Positions 26,486-34,011 of a stretch of 64,000 bases of DNA are shown in pieces. The notes below the pieces were generated by a model. The model saw only the letters and a list, made by a program, of their open reading frames with translations, was not told where the DNA came from and made no database searches. The position numbers and the translations under genes were made by a program. Every line of letters begins with the position of its first letter. The stretch's first letter is position 1. This DNA comes from an uncultured Erysipelotrichaceae bacterium (GTDB lineage Bacteria > Bacillota_I > Bacilli_A > Erysipelotrichales > Erysipelotrichaceae), in assembly GCA_934725085.1 (NCBI GenBank), contig CAKVAL010000006.1, forward strand, positions 5,626 through 69,625, given 5' to 3'.

Positions 26486-28351
26486 TTAAATCTTATGTTC
26501 CTTTATATATACTGCCAACACATTTAAATCTGCAGGATTAATACCTGAGATTCTACTTGCCTGACCCAATGTAAATGGTTTAACTTGATTAAGCTTTTGT
26601 CTAGCCTCAAGTCTTAAGTTATCCACCTTACTATAATCAATATCCTGTGGTAACTTCATACCATCCATCTTCAACATCTTATCAGCCTCTTTACGAGCCT
26701 TTTGAATATAACCCTGATATCTAATTTCAATCTGGGTATTAAAGACTATCTCATCATCATAAGAATCATTATTCAAAAACTTCAATACTTCTTTGCACTC
26801 AACACCAGGTCTTTTTACAAGCTCATAAGCATTAAAAGACTTCGTATCATCTTCCTTGAAGCCCAAACTATTTAAATATTCACCAATACCTGTAGAATAA
26901 TCAACTTTACTATTCTTTAAATAAGTTACCAAAGAACTCATTTGATCCTGTTTACTTAAATATCTTTGATATCTATCTTCACTAATCAAACCATTCTCAT
27001 GACCATATTTAATTAATCTATTCTCAGCATTATCATGTCTCATCAACAAACGATACTCAGCTCTACTTGTCAATAAACGATATGGTTCGTTAGTACCCTT
27101 AGTTACTAAATCATCAATCATAACACCAATATAAGCCTCATCTCTTTTCAAGACTAGAGGCTCCTTATTATTAAGTTTTCTAAGGGCATTAATACCAGCC
27201 ATCATACCTAGACCTGCCGCCTCTTCATAGCCTGAAGTACCCAAAATTTGACCACCAATAAACAAGCCATCAATATCTTTCATTTCAAGCGAAGCCTTAA
27301 CTTGTAAAGGATCAATCGCATCATATTCAATCGCATATGCATACTTAACAATCTCACAATTCTCTAAACCAATAACGGAATGTACCATCTCTTCTTGTAC
27401 ATCATATGGCATAGAAGTAGAGAAACCTTGTACATATGTTAATTCATTAGTAGCATCCAGTGGCTCTAAGAATAATTGATGTCTTTCTTTATCAGAGAAT
27501 CTAACAATCTTGTCTTCAAAAGATGGACAATATCTAGGTCCCACACCCTTAACAACACCTGAATACATAGAAGACTTATTCAAGTTAGCTAATACAATCT
27601 CTTTAGTCTTCTTTGTTGTATAAGTTAAGTAACAAGGCATTTGTTCCGCAACCGATCTAACTTCATCTTCCTTAGTATCTTCACTAAACCTAATAAAACG
27701 CTTACTACCTTCTTCTAGACTTGTCTTAGAAAAATCAATAGAACTAGTTAATACTCTAGCTGGTGTACCTGTCTTTAATCTAAATAATTTAATGCCTAAA
27801 TTTCTTAAAGATTCACTTAAATTCTTAGTAGTAGGCTCATTATCAGGACCACCTGGGGTAACCGTTGCACTCACCATTCTACATGAATCCATATAAGTAC
27901 CAGTAGTTAATACTACAATGTTAGATTCTAGTATTCCATTCTTTTGTAGTCTTACACCTGTAATCTTCTTATCTTCAGCCAATACTTCCTCAACAATATC
28001 CTCGTATAATGTTAAGTTTTCAGTATGCATACAAAGATCTTGCATCATCAAAGAATAAGCATTCTTATCTGATTGCACACGCATACTCCAAACACCTGGC
28101 CCCTTAGTCGTATTTAACATTTTAAACTGTAAAGCTGTTAAATCGGCAACTCGAGGCATAACACCACCTAAGGCATCAACTTCTCTTACCACAATACCCT
28201 TGGCAGGACCACCAATAGAAGGGTTACATGGCATATTAGCGATATGACTAAAAGAAATAGTCACTAATGCCGTTTTCTTACCACCATGAGCTAGAGCCAT
28301 TGCGGCTTCAACACCTGCATGACCTGCTCCAACTACAATCGCATCAAACAT
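26486..28351 (-). CDS. mnmG: tRNA uridine-5-carboxymethylaminomethyl modification enzyme MnmG (GidA)
   Basis: FAD-dependent enzyme that, with MnmE, modifies the wobble uridine of certain tRNAs. 621 residues, the usual size. FAD-binding GAGHAGVEAA is at the N-terminus, then MPCNPSIGGPAKG and GTYMD, the family motifs, and GYEEAAGLGMMAGINA near residue 370. The C-terminus (PGVECKEVLKFL, ASRISGINPADLNVL) is the helical tRNA/MnmE-binding domain. mnmE is not in the window. It overlaps the preceding 111-residue gene by 8 bases. Confidence 0.97.
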   Translation of the reverse strand: MFDAIVVGAGHAGVEAAMALAHGGKKTALVTISFSHIANMPCNPSIGGPAKGIVVREVDALGGVMPRVADLTALQFKMLNTTKGPGVWSMRVQSDKNAYSLMMQDLCMHTENLTLYEDIVEEVLAEDKKITGVRLQKNGILESNIVVLTTGTYMDSCRMVSATVTPGGPDNEPTTKNLSESLRNLGIKLFRLKTGTPARVLTSSIDFSKTSLEEGSKRFIRFSEDTKEDEVRSVAEQMPCYLTYTTKKTKEIVLANLNKSSMYSGVVKGVGPRYCPSFEDKIVRFSDKERHQLFLEPLDATNELTYVQGFSTSMPYDVQEEMVHSVIGLENCEIVKYAYAIEYDAIDPLQVKASLEMKDIDGLFIGGQILGTSGYEEAAGLGMMAGINALRKLNNKEPLVLKRDEAYIGVMIDDLVTKGTNEPYRLLTSRAEYRLLMRHDNAENRLIKYGHENGLISEDRYQRYLSKQDQMSSLVTYLKNSKVDYSTGIGEYLNSLGFKEDDTKSFNAYELVKRPGVECKEVLKFLNNDSYDDEIVFNTQIEIRYQGYIQKARKEADKMLKMDGMKLPQDIDYSKVDNLRLEARQKLNQVKPFTLGQASRISGINPADLNVLAVYIKEHKI

Positions 28352-28679
28352 TTAAAGCACCAACAAACCTGTCATATACAAGTTTCATTTCATCATAATG
28401 TTTAGTTATTTCTTTATAATCCTCTTCACACAAGTCTTCATATACTTCCATTAAGGTTATATATAAAGGATATAAATAAAGATCTTGAGCTAAGATAAAC
28501 AATCCCTTACAAGCATCCTTTGCCAAAGCATAGTCTTCGTTTTCAAGAAAAGTTCCAATTTCTTCAAAAAACTCATCCTTAAGATAAAACTTAACGATAT
28601 TCATATATTCATCAAAATTAGGATATTTACTCTTAATAAGCTCAACATCCAAACCTAAACTCTTTAAAGTATTTTCCAT
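28344..28679 (-). CDS. Hypothetical 111-residue helical protein
   Basis: An acidic, apparently all-helical cytoplasmic protein (SKYPNFDEYMNIVKFYLKDE, LYPLYITLMEVYEDLCEEDY). No signal, membrane segment or motif is recognised. It lies 4 bases after pyrR and overlaps mnmG by 8 bases, so it is translated with them. Probably genuine because of the tight coupling; function unknown. Confidence 0.7.
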   Translation of the reverse strand: MENTLKSLGLDVELIKSKYPNFDEYMNIVKFYLKDEFFEEIGTFLENEDYALAKDACKGLFILAQDLYLYPLYITLMEVYEDLCEEDYKEITKHYDEMKLVYDRFVGALNV

Positions 28680-28683
28680 ATAT

Positions 28684-29223
28684 CTAATCCCTTTTTAGAA
28701 GTGTTACTTCATTCACTCCATCAGTTTCCATAAACTTACACTTAACAATTTCACTACGGCTTGTAGGTACATTCTTACCAACATAATCGGCTTTAATAGG
28801 AATCTCTCTATGCCCTCTATCAACAAGAACAGCTAAAGATATTTTCTTAGGTCTTCCCATTTTAAAGATAGCCTCAATCGCAGCCCTTGTAGTTCTTCCT
28901 GTATAAATAACATCATCCACAATAACTACTTCCTTATCAGTAACATCAATATTAGGAAGGACATTATTTACCTTAGGCATATCAGATAACTTAGATAAGT
29001 CATCACGATAGAATGTAATATCTAGATTTGCCACAGGAACATTGATGTTGTTGTGTTCGTTGATCTTCTCTACTATTCTATTTGCCATTGGAACACCTCT
29101 TGTCTTAATACCAAGTAGGACAAGATCGTTGATGTCATCTGCCTTTTCAGTAATTTCAAAAGAAATTCTTGTTAATGCTCTATTCATAGCTATTTCATCT
29201 AATAACTGTACACTATTTGCCAT
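28684..29223 (-). CDS. pyrR: PyrR bifunctional pyrimidine regulator / uracil phosphoribosyltransferase
   Basis: About 179 residues. The PRPP-binding loop is VVIVDDVIYTGRTTRAAIEA (PyrR/UPRT signature), preceded by GIKTRGVPMA and followed by DRGHREIPIKADYVGKNVPT, the usual PyrR order. In Bacillota, PyrR binds pyr mRNA leaders to cause attenuation and has weak UPRT activity. No pyr genes or obvious PyrR-binding leader are present here, so any targets are elsewhere. The start is set at 29223, where AGAGG lies 6-7 bases upstream. Confidence 0.92.
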   Translation of the reverse strand: MANSVQLLDEIAMNRALTRISFEITEKADDINDLVLLGIKTRGVPMANRIVEKINEHNNINVPVANLDITFYRDDLSKLSDMPKVNNVLPNIDVTDKEVVIVDDVIYTGRTTRAAIEAIFKMGRPKKISLAVLVDRGHREIPIKADYVGKNVPTSRSEIVKCKFMETDGVNEVTLLKRD

Positions 29224-29252
29224 AATAAACCTCTGTATCAATCATATCATTT

Positions 29253-29268
29253 TGTCTAATTTTAGACA
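29253..29268. promoter_or_regulatory. 16-bp palindrome upstream of pyrR
   Basis: TGTCTAATTTTAGACA is a perfect palindrome 30 bases before the pyrR start. Such a position suits an operator, but no regulator gene is adjacent and a chance occurrence in AT-rich DNA is possible. Confidence 0.3.
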
Positions 29269-29645
29269 TTATTATCATAATATTCTTTTGCGTATTGAGC
29301 TAGTTTTTTCATATTTTTACTGCACATATTACTCTTCTTTCTGCACATATTTTGATTGTTTTATATGCACATAAGATACCTTATAGGCTATTTTACTGCA
29401 TAAAAAACGTAATAATTATATGCAGAAAAAGAAATACTACACACAAAGATTCATCTTAATGGGAATAATAAGTTAACTGTCCATGATTATGACAATTACA
29501 ATATTTAAGCATTGGTTTGCCACGCTTAGGACAACTCTTTATACAATAGCCCTTTCAATCAATCTTTGCGTTTGATAATTCAATGGAAAGATTGATGGTA
29601 CATGTGGTGGCGCTTAGCTTAATTATTAATAACGATGAAAAAATA

Positions 29646-29776
29646 GCGTTATATTTTACTTAATCTATGAAAAAAAGAGCGATTAAGTAAAAGATAATGA
29701 TGTTTTTAAACGTTTTTCATCAAAAAACGATGTTATAGCTTACTTAATCTAATAAAAAAATCGACATTTAGTAAAT
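29646..29776. repeat. Two imperfect 48-bp repeats, each with an inverted repeat
   Basis: Copy A (29646-29693) contains the perfect inverted repeat TTTTACTTAATC/GATTAAGTAAAA. Copy B (29728-29776) has the same order of elements with changes (CTTACTTAATC, then ATTTAGTAAATT). They lie in the 684-base gap between pyrR and the LUD gene, just before the cationic micro-ORF. Earlier in the gap (29330-29430) there is a run of TGCACATAT-like words without a clear unit, and 29460-29610 has a minus-strand frame with Cys/His residues that is interrupted by a stop. Confidence 0.55.
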
Positions 29777-29791
29777 TATAAGAGGGTTGTC

Positions 29792-29899
29792 ATGTTAAAA
29801 AGAAACTTGGCAAGGTGGTTAAAAATGTTCAATAAGAAGTATTGGATCAGGAAGATCTTCACGATATATTGGCGTTTGATTAAACTTAAAATAGTATAA
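29792..29899 (+). CDS. 35-residue strongly cationic, tryptophan-containing micro-ORF
   Basis: Begins MLKRNLARWLKMFNKKYWIR and ends LIKLKIV. It has about 12 Lys/Arg, no Asp/Glu and three Trp, and would form an amphipathic helix. AGAGGG lies 7-8 bases upstream of the ATG. It ends 26 bases before the LUD gene on the same strand, so it may be co-transcribed. Composition resembles leaderless bacteriocins or small membrane-active toxins, but it could equally be a leader peptide or chance. No immunity or export gene is adjacent. Confidence 0.45.
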   Translation: MLKRNLARWLKMFNKKYWIRKIFTIYWRLIKLKIV

Positions 29900-29925
29900 T
29901 TATTCTATTAATAGGAGGCCAAATT

Positions 29926-30555
29926 ATGAATGAGAATATCTTTAAAAGAAATGAATTATTAGCTACTACAGTAATTAAAGAATTAGAAACAAGAAATATT
30001 AAAGGATACTATGCTAAGGACAAGGAAGAAGCTTTAAAACTTGCTTTAGAATTAATGCCAAAAGGTTCTAGTATTACTATGGGTGGTTGTCAAAGTGCTA
30101 TTGATATTGGCCTTGTTGATGTGATTAATAATAGTGATGATTATAACTATATTGATAGAAGTAAGTTAGATAGAAGAGAAGCGCTATTAAAAGGATATGG
30201 TGCTGATATCTTCTTATCTAGTGTTAACGCAATGAGCCAAGATGGAATCTTGGTAAACATTGATGGTAATTCTAATAGAGTATCTTACATTTGCCAAGGT
30301 CCTAAGAAAGTAATCTTTATCGTTGGTATTAATAAAGTATGCCCTGATCTAGACGCCGCAATGAAAAGAGCTAGAAATGTAGCAGCTACTACCAATGCTC
30401 AAAGATTTGATATTAATACGCCATGTAAGAAAACAGGTAAATGTTTTGATTGTAGATCAATGGATACTATCTGTTGTCAATTCTTAATAACTAGATTCTC
30501 TCGTCATACAGATAGAATGCATCTTATTCTAGTTAATGATGAGTTAGGATTCTAA
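29926..30555 (+). CDS. LUD-domain protein (lactate utilization LutC/YkgG-like)
   Basis: A 209-residue single-domain member of the LUD family. The family core is visible as LELMPKGSSITMGGCQSAID, GADIFLSSVNAMSQDGILVN and PKKVIFIVGINKVCPDLDAA. The C-terminal cysteines CKKTGKCFDC and CC may bind metal. LutB/LutC proteins take part in lactate oxidation, but stand-alone LUD proteins like this have no established role, and no lutA/lutB is present. AGGAGG precedes the ATG. It is one of the few plus-strand genes in the window. Confidence 0.9.
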   Translation: MNENIFKRNELLATTVIKELETRNIKGYYAKDKEEALKLALELMPKGSSITMGGCQSAIDIGLVDVINNSDDYNYIDRSKLDRREALLKGYGADIFLSSVNAMSQDGILVNIDGNSNRVSYICQGPKKVIFIVGINKVCPDLDAAMKRARNVAATTNAQRFDINTPCKKTGKCFDCRSMDTICCQFLITRFSRHTDRMHLILVNDELGF

Positions 30556-30609
30556 AATTTAAAAACATTCTTATCTGTTAGTTTATATACTCACAAAAGA
30601 ACGCTTTTT

Positions 30610-30641
30610 ATCTCCATCATTTAGTATTAAATGATGGAGAT
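30610..30641. terminator. Bidirectional terminator between LUD and relB-like genes
   Basis: A perfect 14-bp stem (ATCTCCATCATTTA and complement) with the loop GTAT, flanked by TTTTT/TTTCT on either side. It lies between two convergent genes. Confidence 0.85.
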
Positions 30642-30646
30642 TTCTA

Positions 30647-30889
30647 TTATTCATCATCAATTAATTCATGCTCGGAAAAACGAGCCCTACCTTCTCTAAT
30701 ATCTCTAATAATATCTTCTAAATAATCATCTTCACTTAATTCAAAAGGAATACACCTTTCTCTTGCCACCTTCTTGGCAAAAATATTAAAGGCATCAGTC
30801 ATAGAAAGCCCTATCTCTAAACATACAGCTTCCATTTCGTTCTTGATATTTTCATCTAGCTCAATATTAATATTTACTTCGTTTTTCAT
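30647..30889 (-). CDS. RelB/DinJ-type antitoxin without visible toxin
   Basis: An 80-residue ribbon-helix-helix antitoxin: INIELDENIKNEMEAVCLEI and GLSMTDAFNIFAKKVARERC are the RelB/DinJ N-terminal pattern, followed by an acidic C-terminal tail. Normally a RelE/YafQ toxin gene overlaps the 3' end, but here a terminator begins 5 bases after the stop. It therefore looks like an orphan antitoxin or solitary repressor. The gene lies between the LUD gene and msrAB. Confidence 0.85.
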   Translation of the reverse strand: MKNEVNINIELDENIKNEMEAVCLEIGLSMTDAFNIFAKKVARERCIPFELSEDDYLEDIIRDIREGRARFSEHELIDDE

Positions 30890-30908
30890 ATCTCCATTAT
30901 AAATTAAA

Positions 30909-30936
30909 AGAGAAGCGACATTACATCACTTCTCGT
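30909..30936 (-). terminator. Terminator of the msrAB operon
   Basis: AACGAGAAGTGA, which includes the msrAB stop codon, pairs with the GCTTCTC arm and is followed by TTTTAATTT on the minus strand. Confidence 0.6.
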
Positions 30937-31996
30937 TGAATATATCAAGTAGATAGCCATAACCCTCTTGTTCCATCTTTGCATAAGGAATAAAACGAAG
31001 GGCAGCACTATTAATACAGTACCTAGTACCATTTGGAGATTCTGGATCGTTCTCAAAGACATGGCCTAAATGACTATCACCTGATCTACTTCTAACTTCC
31101 ACCCTTCTCATACCATAACTATTATCTTCTTTCTTAATAATAGAAGGTTCCTCAATAGGCTTAGAGAAGGCTGGCCAACCACAACCACTCTCAAACTTAT
31201 CACTAGATGAGAATAATGGTTCACCTGTTACAACATCAACATAGATACCCTTCTCGAAATGATCATAGAATTCATTAAGGAAAGGCTTCTCTGTTCCATT
31301 TTCTTGGGTTACACGATACTGTTCATCATTAAGCTTATCCCTAATAAGATCTGTTGCAGGCTTCTTATAATCACCTGGATCAATCCTTAATTTAGAAAAC
31401 AACTCAATTTCTTTTCTTGGAATATGACAATAGCCATTAGGATTTTTCTGTAAATAATTTTGATGATACTCCTCTGCCTCTATAAAATTAACCAAAGGCT
31501 CAACCTCAACCACAAAATCCTTATACCTACTTCTTTCGATATCCACAATACGTTTAACTACTTCCTTAGTCTTATCATTTGTATAATAGATACCAGTTTG
31601 ATACTGGCTACCAATATCATTACCCTGTCTATTTCTAATAGTTGGATCTATTACATAGAAATAAGCTAACAATATCGCATCTAAGCTAATCTTATCAGGA
31701 TCATACTCAACTCTAACTGTTTCCTTAAAACCAGTATTACCTTTTTTAACCTTATCATAAGTAGCTTGGTTTTCATCATCGCCATTGGCATAGCCGCTAG
31801 TTGCACTGATGACTCCTTCCATCGATTCCATCAACAACTCAAGACCCCAGAAACAGCCACCAGCCAAATAAATTACATTCTCAGTTGTATCTTCATACAC
31901 ACTGTCTTCATACAAATATTCTTTTTTCATCTTCTTTTCCTTACATGCACTTATTGTTACTAACAATATAACAATTAATAGTATTTTAGTTTTCAT
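30926..31996 (-). CDS. msrAB: Lipoprotein methionine sulfoxide reductase MsrA-MsrB fusion
   Basis: Repairs oxidised methionine in exported proteins. 356 residues: a lipoprotein signal with ISAC lipobox (MKTKILLIVILLVTISAC), an MsrA domain with catalytic GGCFWG, then an MsrB domain with ESGCGWPAFSKP, the RSRSGDSHLGHVF histidine segment and the resolving/catalytic RYCINSAALRF. MsrA acts on the S and MsrB on the R epimer. The protein needs an extracytoplasmic electron donor, which the TlpA-like lipoprotein and membrane 4Fe-4S protein encoded just upstream could provide. It is the last gene of the operon. Confidence 0.95.
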   Translation of the reverse strand: MKTKILLIVILLVTISACKEKKMKKEYLYEDSVYEDTTENVIYLAGGCFWGLELLMESMEGVISATSGYANGDDENQATYDKVKKGNTGFKETVRVEYDPDKISLDAILLAYFYVIDPTIRNRQGNDIGSQYQTGIYYTNDKTKEVVKRIVDIERSRYKDFVVEVEPLVNFIEAEEYHQNYLQKNPNGYCHIPRKEIELFSKLRIDPGDYKKPATDLIRDKLNDEQYRVTQENGTEKPFLNEFYDHFEKGIYVDVVTGEPLFSSSDKFESGCGWPAFSKPIEEPSIIKKEDNSYGMRRVEVRSRSGDSHLGHVFENDPESPNGTRYCINSAALRFIPYAKMEQEGYGYLLDIFNEK

Positions 31997-32032
31997 AATA
32001 TAAACCTTCTAGGTAAAAGAAGAATTTAGATA

Positions 32033-32887
32033 TTACTTACTTAAAGCTTCTTGAATATACTTATCTAACAATTCCTTTTGAGCATCTTCCATAAGAGCAC
32101 CTAAGATTGGCTCACCAACAATGTTACCCTCTGAATCAATAACGTAAGTAATAGGATATGCGAAGATGTTTTCAGTGAACTTACCTGCTGCGCTATCCTT
32201 TGCGAAATAAAAGTTTCTATAAGTGACACCCTTAGCAGCTAATAAATCCTTCGCTTCCTTAATATCTTCTTCCTTACCATCTAACAATGTAGTATTAACA
32301 CCAACTAACTCCCCGCCCATTTCTTTATATTCTTTATTTAATTTTTCTAAATCGGCAAGTTCTGCAACACATCCTGTGCAACCAGTAAACCAATAATTAA
32401 CTACAGTAAACTTATTATTCTTAAATACTTCCTTACTATCAACATCATTACCATCTAAGTCTTTACCAGTAAATGAAGGATAAGCTTCCATTTCTTCCAT
32501 ATTCATACTAGAATCATTTGCCTTAGCTGAAAGATCTGGATACTTATTTTCAAGCTCTGTTAATTCAGCCTCAATATCCTTAATCTTTTGAGCTTGATTC
32601 TTAATATAACCATAATCATCTTCTGATAATTCATCCTTAATGATTTCAACCATCTCCAATAAGAAATCACCATAGTTCTTACCATCTTCAATCATAGACA
32701 TCTTATCACTAGCCATATAAACCTTTTCCCAAAGTTCATTATCCTTACCTAGGATTTCATTCTCCTGGGCCATCAATTCCTTATATCTAGCTAAAGCCTG
32801 AGCCTCTAGATTATCATCCTTCTTACAAGCCACAAGACCTACCAACATTAAACAAGTTAATAAGCTTACTAATAATTTTTTAAACAT
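32033..32887 (-). CDS. TlpA/ResA-type thioredoxin-fold lipoprotein
   Basis: A 284-residue extracytoplasmic redox protein. The lipoprotein signal ends in GLVAC. Residues about 28-120 are a charged, probably coiled-coil region. The C-terminal half is a thioredoxin fold with the active site WFTGCTGCVAEL (CxxC) and the cis-proline segment FAYPITYVID. It is the likely donor to MsrAB, by analogy with the Etrx proteins that reduce SpMsrAB2 in pneumococcus. Its start overlaps the end of the 4Fe-4S membrane protein gene by 8 bases, supporting a joint pathway. Confidence 0.9.
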   Translation of the reverse strand: MFKKLLVSLLTCLMLVGLVACKKDDNLEAQALARYKELMAQENEILGKDNELWEKVYMASDKMSMIEDGKNYGDFLLEMVEIIKDELSEDDYGYIKNQAQKIKDIEAELTELENKYPDLSAKANDSSMNMEEMEAYPSFTGKDLDGNDVDSKEVFKNNKFTVVNYWFTGCTGCVAELADLEKLNKEYKEMGGELVGVNTTLLDGKEEDIKEAKDLLAAKGVTYRNFYFAKDSAAGKFTENIFAYPITYVIDSEGNIVGEPILGALMEDAQKELLDKYIQEALSK

Positions 32888-33773
32888 TTACTTTACCTTC
32901 TTTCTTTAAATCTAAGCCAAAATTATAGCTTAGTGCTTTTACAGGACATGCCTTAATACAATCGCCACAACGAATACACTCTGTGTGTTGAGGATCTTTA
33001 GTCACATCAACATCCATCTTACATGTTTTTACACACTTTCCACAACGCACACACTTGTCTTCTTCAAACTTTATCTTAAATAAAGATATCTTATTGAACA
33101 AGGCATAGAATGCGCCAAGAGGACACAACCACTTACAGAATGGTCGATAGAAGATAGTACTTAGGATAACTATAATCACAAGAATTGAAAACTTCCAAGT
33201 AAATAGTTTTCCTAAAGCTGCCTTAACCCTTGGATTAACAAGTGATAAAGGTAGTGCACCCTCTAGTACCCCTTGAGGACATATGTACTTACAAAAGAAA
33301 GGATTAGCCATATTTACATCGTTTCTAACTAAAATGGGTAGTAAAATTACAAACACTACAAGGATTACATATTTTAAGTAAGTTAAGAAATGCAACTTCT
33401 TAGTAGAAAACTTCTTAGTTGGAATCTTATGCAACAGCTCTTGAAACCAACCAAAGGGACATAAGAAGCCACAGATTAATCTTCCAAACATTACGCCAAA
33501 GAATATTAGGATACCACTGACATAGTATGAGAATCTAAATTTACTTGATCCTACAACAGCCTGAAAAGAGCCAATTGGACAAGCCCCTGTGGCAGCAGGA
33601 CATGAATAACAGTTAAGACCTGGTACACATACTGACTTGGCCTTTCCTGTATAGATAGAACCTTTACTAAAGTTTGAAACATGGGGGTTAGTAAATAGTG
33701 TAGCTAAAGCTTGAATGAAGCCTCTTTTCTTAGCTACCTCGCAAGAAATTTTCTTATTATCCAATGCCAACAC
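32880..33773 (-). CDS. Membrane 4Fe-4S protein (NapH/YccM-like)
   Basis: A 297-residue polytopic membrane protein with several hydrophobic helices. It has the NapH-like Cys motifs CGFLCPFGWFQELLHKI and CKWLCPLGAFYALF, an N-terminal CVPGLNCYSCPAATGACPIG segment, and a C-terminal two-cluster ferredoxin (CVRCGKCVKTCKM, CIRCGDCIKACPV). The family moves electrons across or along the membrane. Here it may feed the TlpA-like lipoprotein in place of the usual CcdA/DsbD protein, which is absent. It starts with GTG at 33773, inside the end of the small CxxC gene. Confidence 0.9.
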   Translation of the reverse strand: MLALDNKKISCEVAKKRGFIQALATLFTNPHVSNFSKGSIYTGKAKSVCVPGLNCYSCPAATGACPIGSFQAVVGSSKFRFSYYVSGILIFFGVMFGRLICGFLCPFGWFQELLHKIPTKKFSTKKLHFLTYLKYVILVVFVILLPILVRNDVNMANPFFCKYICPQGVLEGALPLSLVNPRVKAALGKLFTWKFSILVIIVILSTIFYRPFCKWLCPLGAFYALFNKISLFKIKFEEDKCVRCGKCVKTCKMDVDVTKDPQHTECIRCGDCIKACPVKALSYNFGLDLKKEGKVNV

Positions 33774-33894
33774 ACTCCAAGCAGATTTTAATCGCTTTTC
33801 CTAATACCGTATCTACCTCTTTTCGATAGATGCCATAACCTATCATCACTATCGCTAATAATAATGTTAGGACTTGAATACTTCCTTTTTTCAT
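33757..33894 (-). CDS. CD1871A-family small CxxC protein
   Basis: A 45-residue protein: MKKGSIQVLTLLLAIVMIGY, then GIYRKEVDTVLGKAIKICLE and CVGIG. It has one transmembrane helix and a C-terminal CLEC (CxxC) motif, matching the small family annotated as CD1871A CXXC motif-containing proteins. Function is unknown. Its last codons overlap the GTG start of the NapH-like gene, so the two are coupled. It is the first gene of the msrAB operon and may be a small redox or assembly partner of the membrane iron-sulfur protein. Confidence 0.75.
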   Translation of the reverse strand: MKKGSIQVLTLLLAIVMIGYGIYRKEVDTVLGKAIKICLECVGIG

Positions 33895-33957
33895 AAGCTA
33901 ACCAATCCTTTCGCACTTATCTTAGTATATGAGAAATAAAATTGGTGTTAAGAAAAA

Positions 33958-33991
33958 ACTTTATATGAACTTTATACTAGATTGATATAAT
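33958..33991 (+). promoter_or_regulatory. Promoter with 11-bp direct repeats before the two-component system
   Basis: ACTTTATATGA (33958-33968) is followed directly by ACTTTATACTA (33969-33979), an 11-bp direct repeat of the kind bound by OmpR/PhoB-type regulators. TATAAT lies at 33986-33991 without a good -35 box, suggesting an activator-dependent promoter. The divergent msrAB operon begins about 65 bases to the left. Confidence 0.55.
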
Positions 33992-34011
33992 TCTTTAAAG
34001 AGGTGAAATAA

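Noticed and set aside
29223..29360. Minus-strand micro-ORFs upstream of pyrR (MCSKNMKKLAQYAKEYYDNN and an overlapping MSKIRQND frame)
   Set aside because: Short, with weak ribosome sites, and overlapping the pyrR start region; no independent support. They may be chance frames or a leader.
29461..29610. Cys/His-rich minus-strand frame (CIKSCPKRGKPMLKYCNCHN) as a zinc-ribbon gene
   Set aside because: It has an in-frame stop just upstream, no start codon and lacks one of the expected cysteines; at best a gene remnant.
30642..30925. RelE-type toxin partner for the RelB-like gene
   Set aside because: No frame of suitable size exists before the terminator at 30610-30641 or between relB and msrAB.
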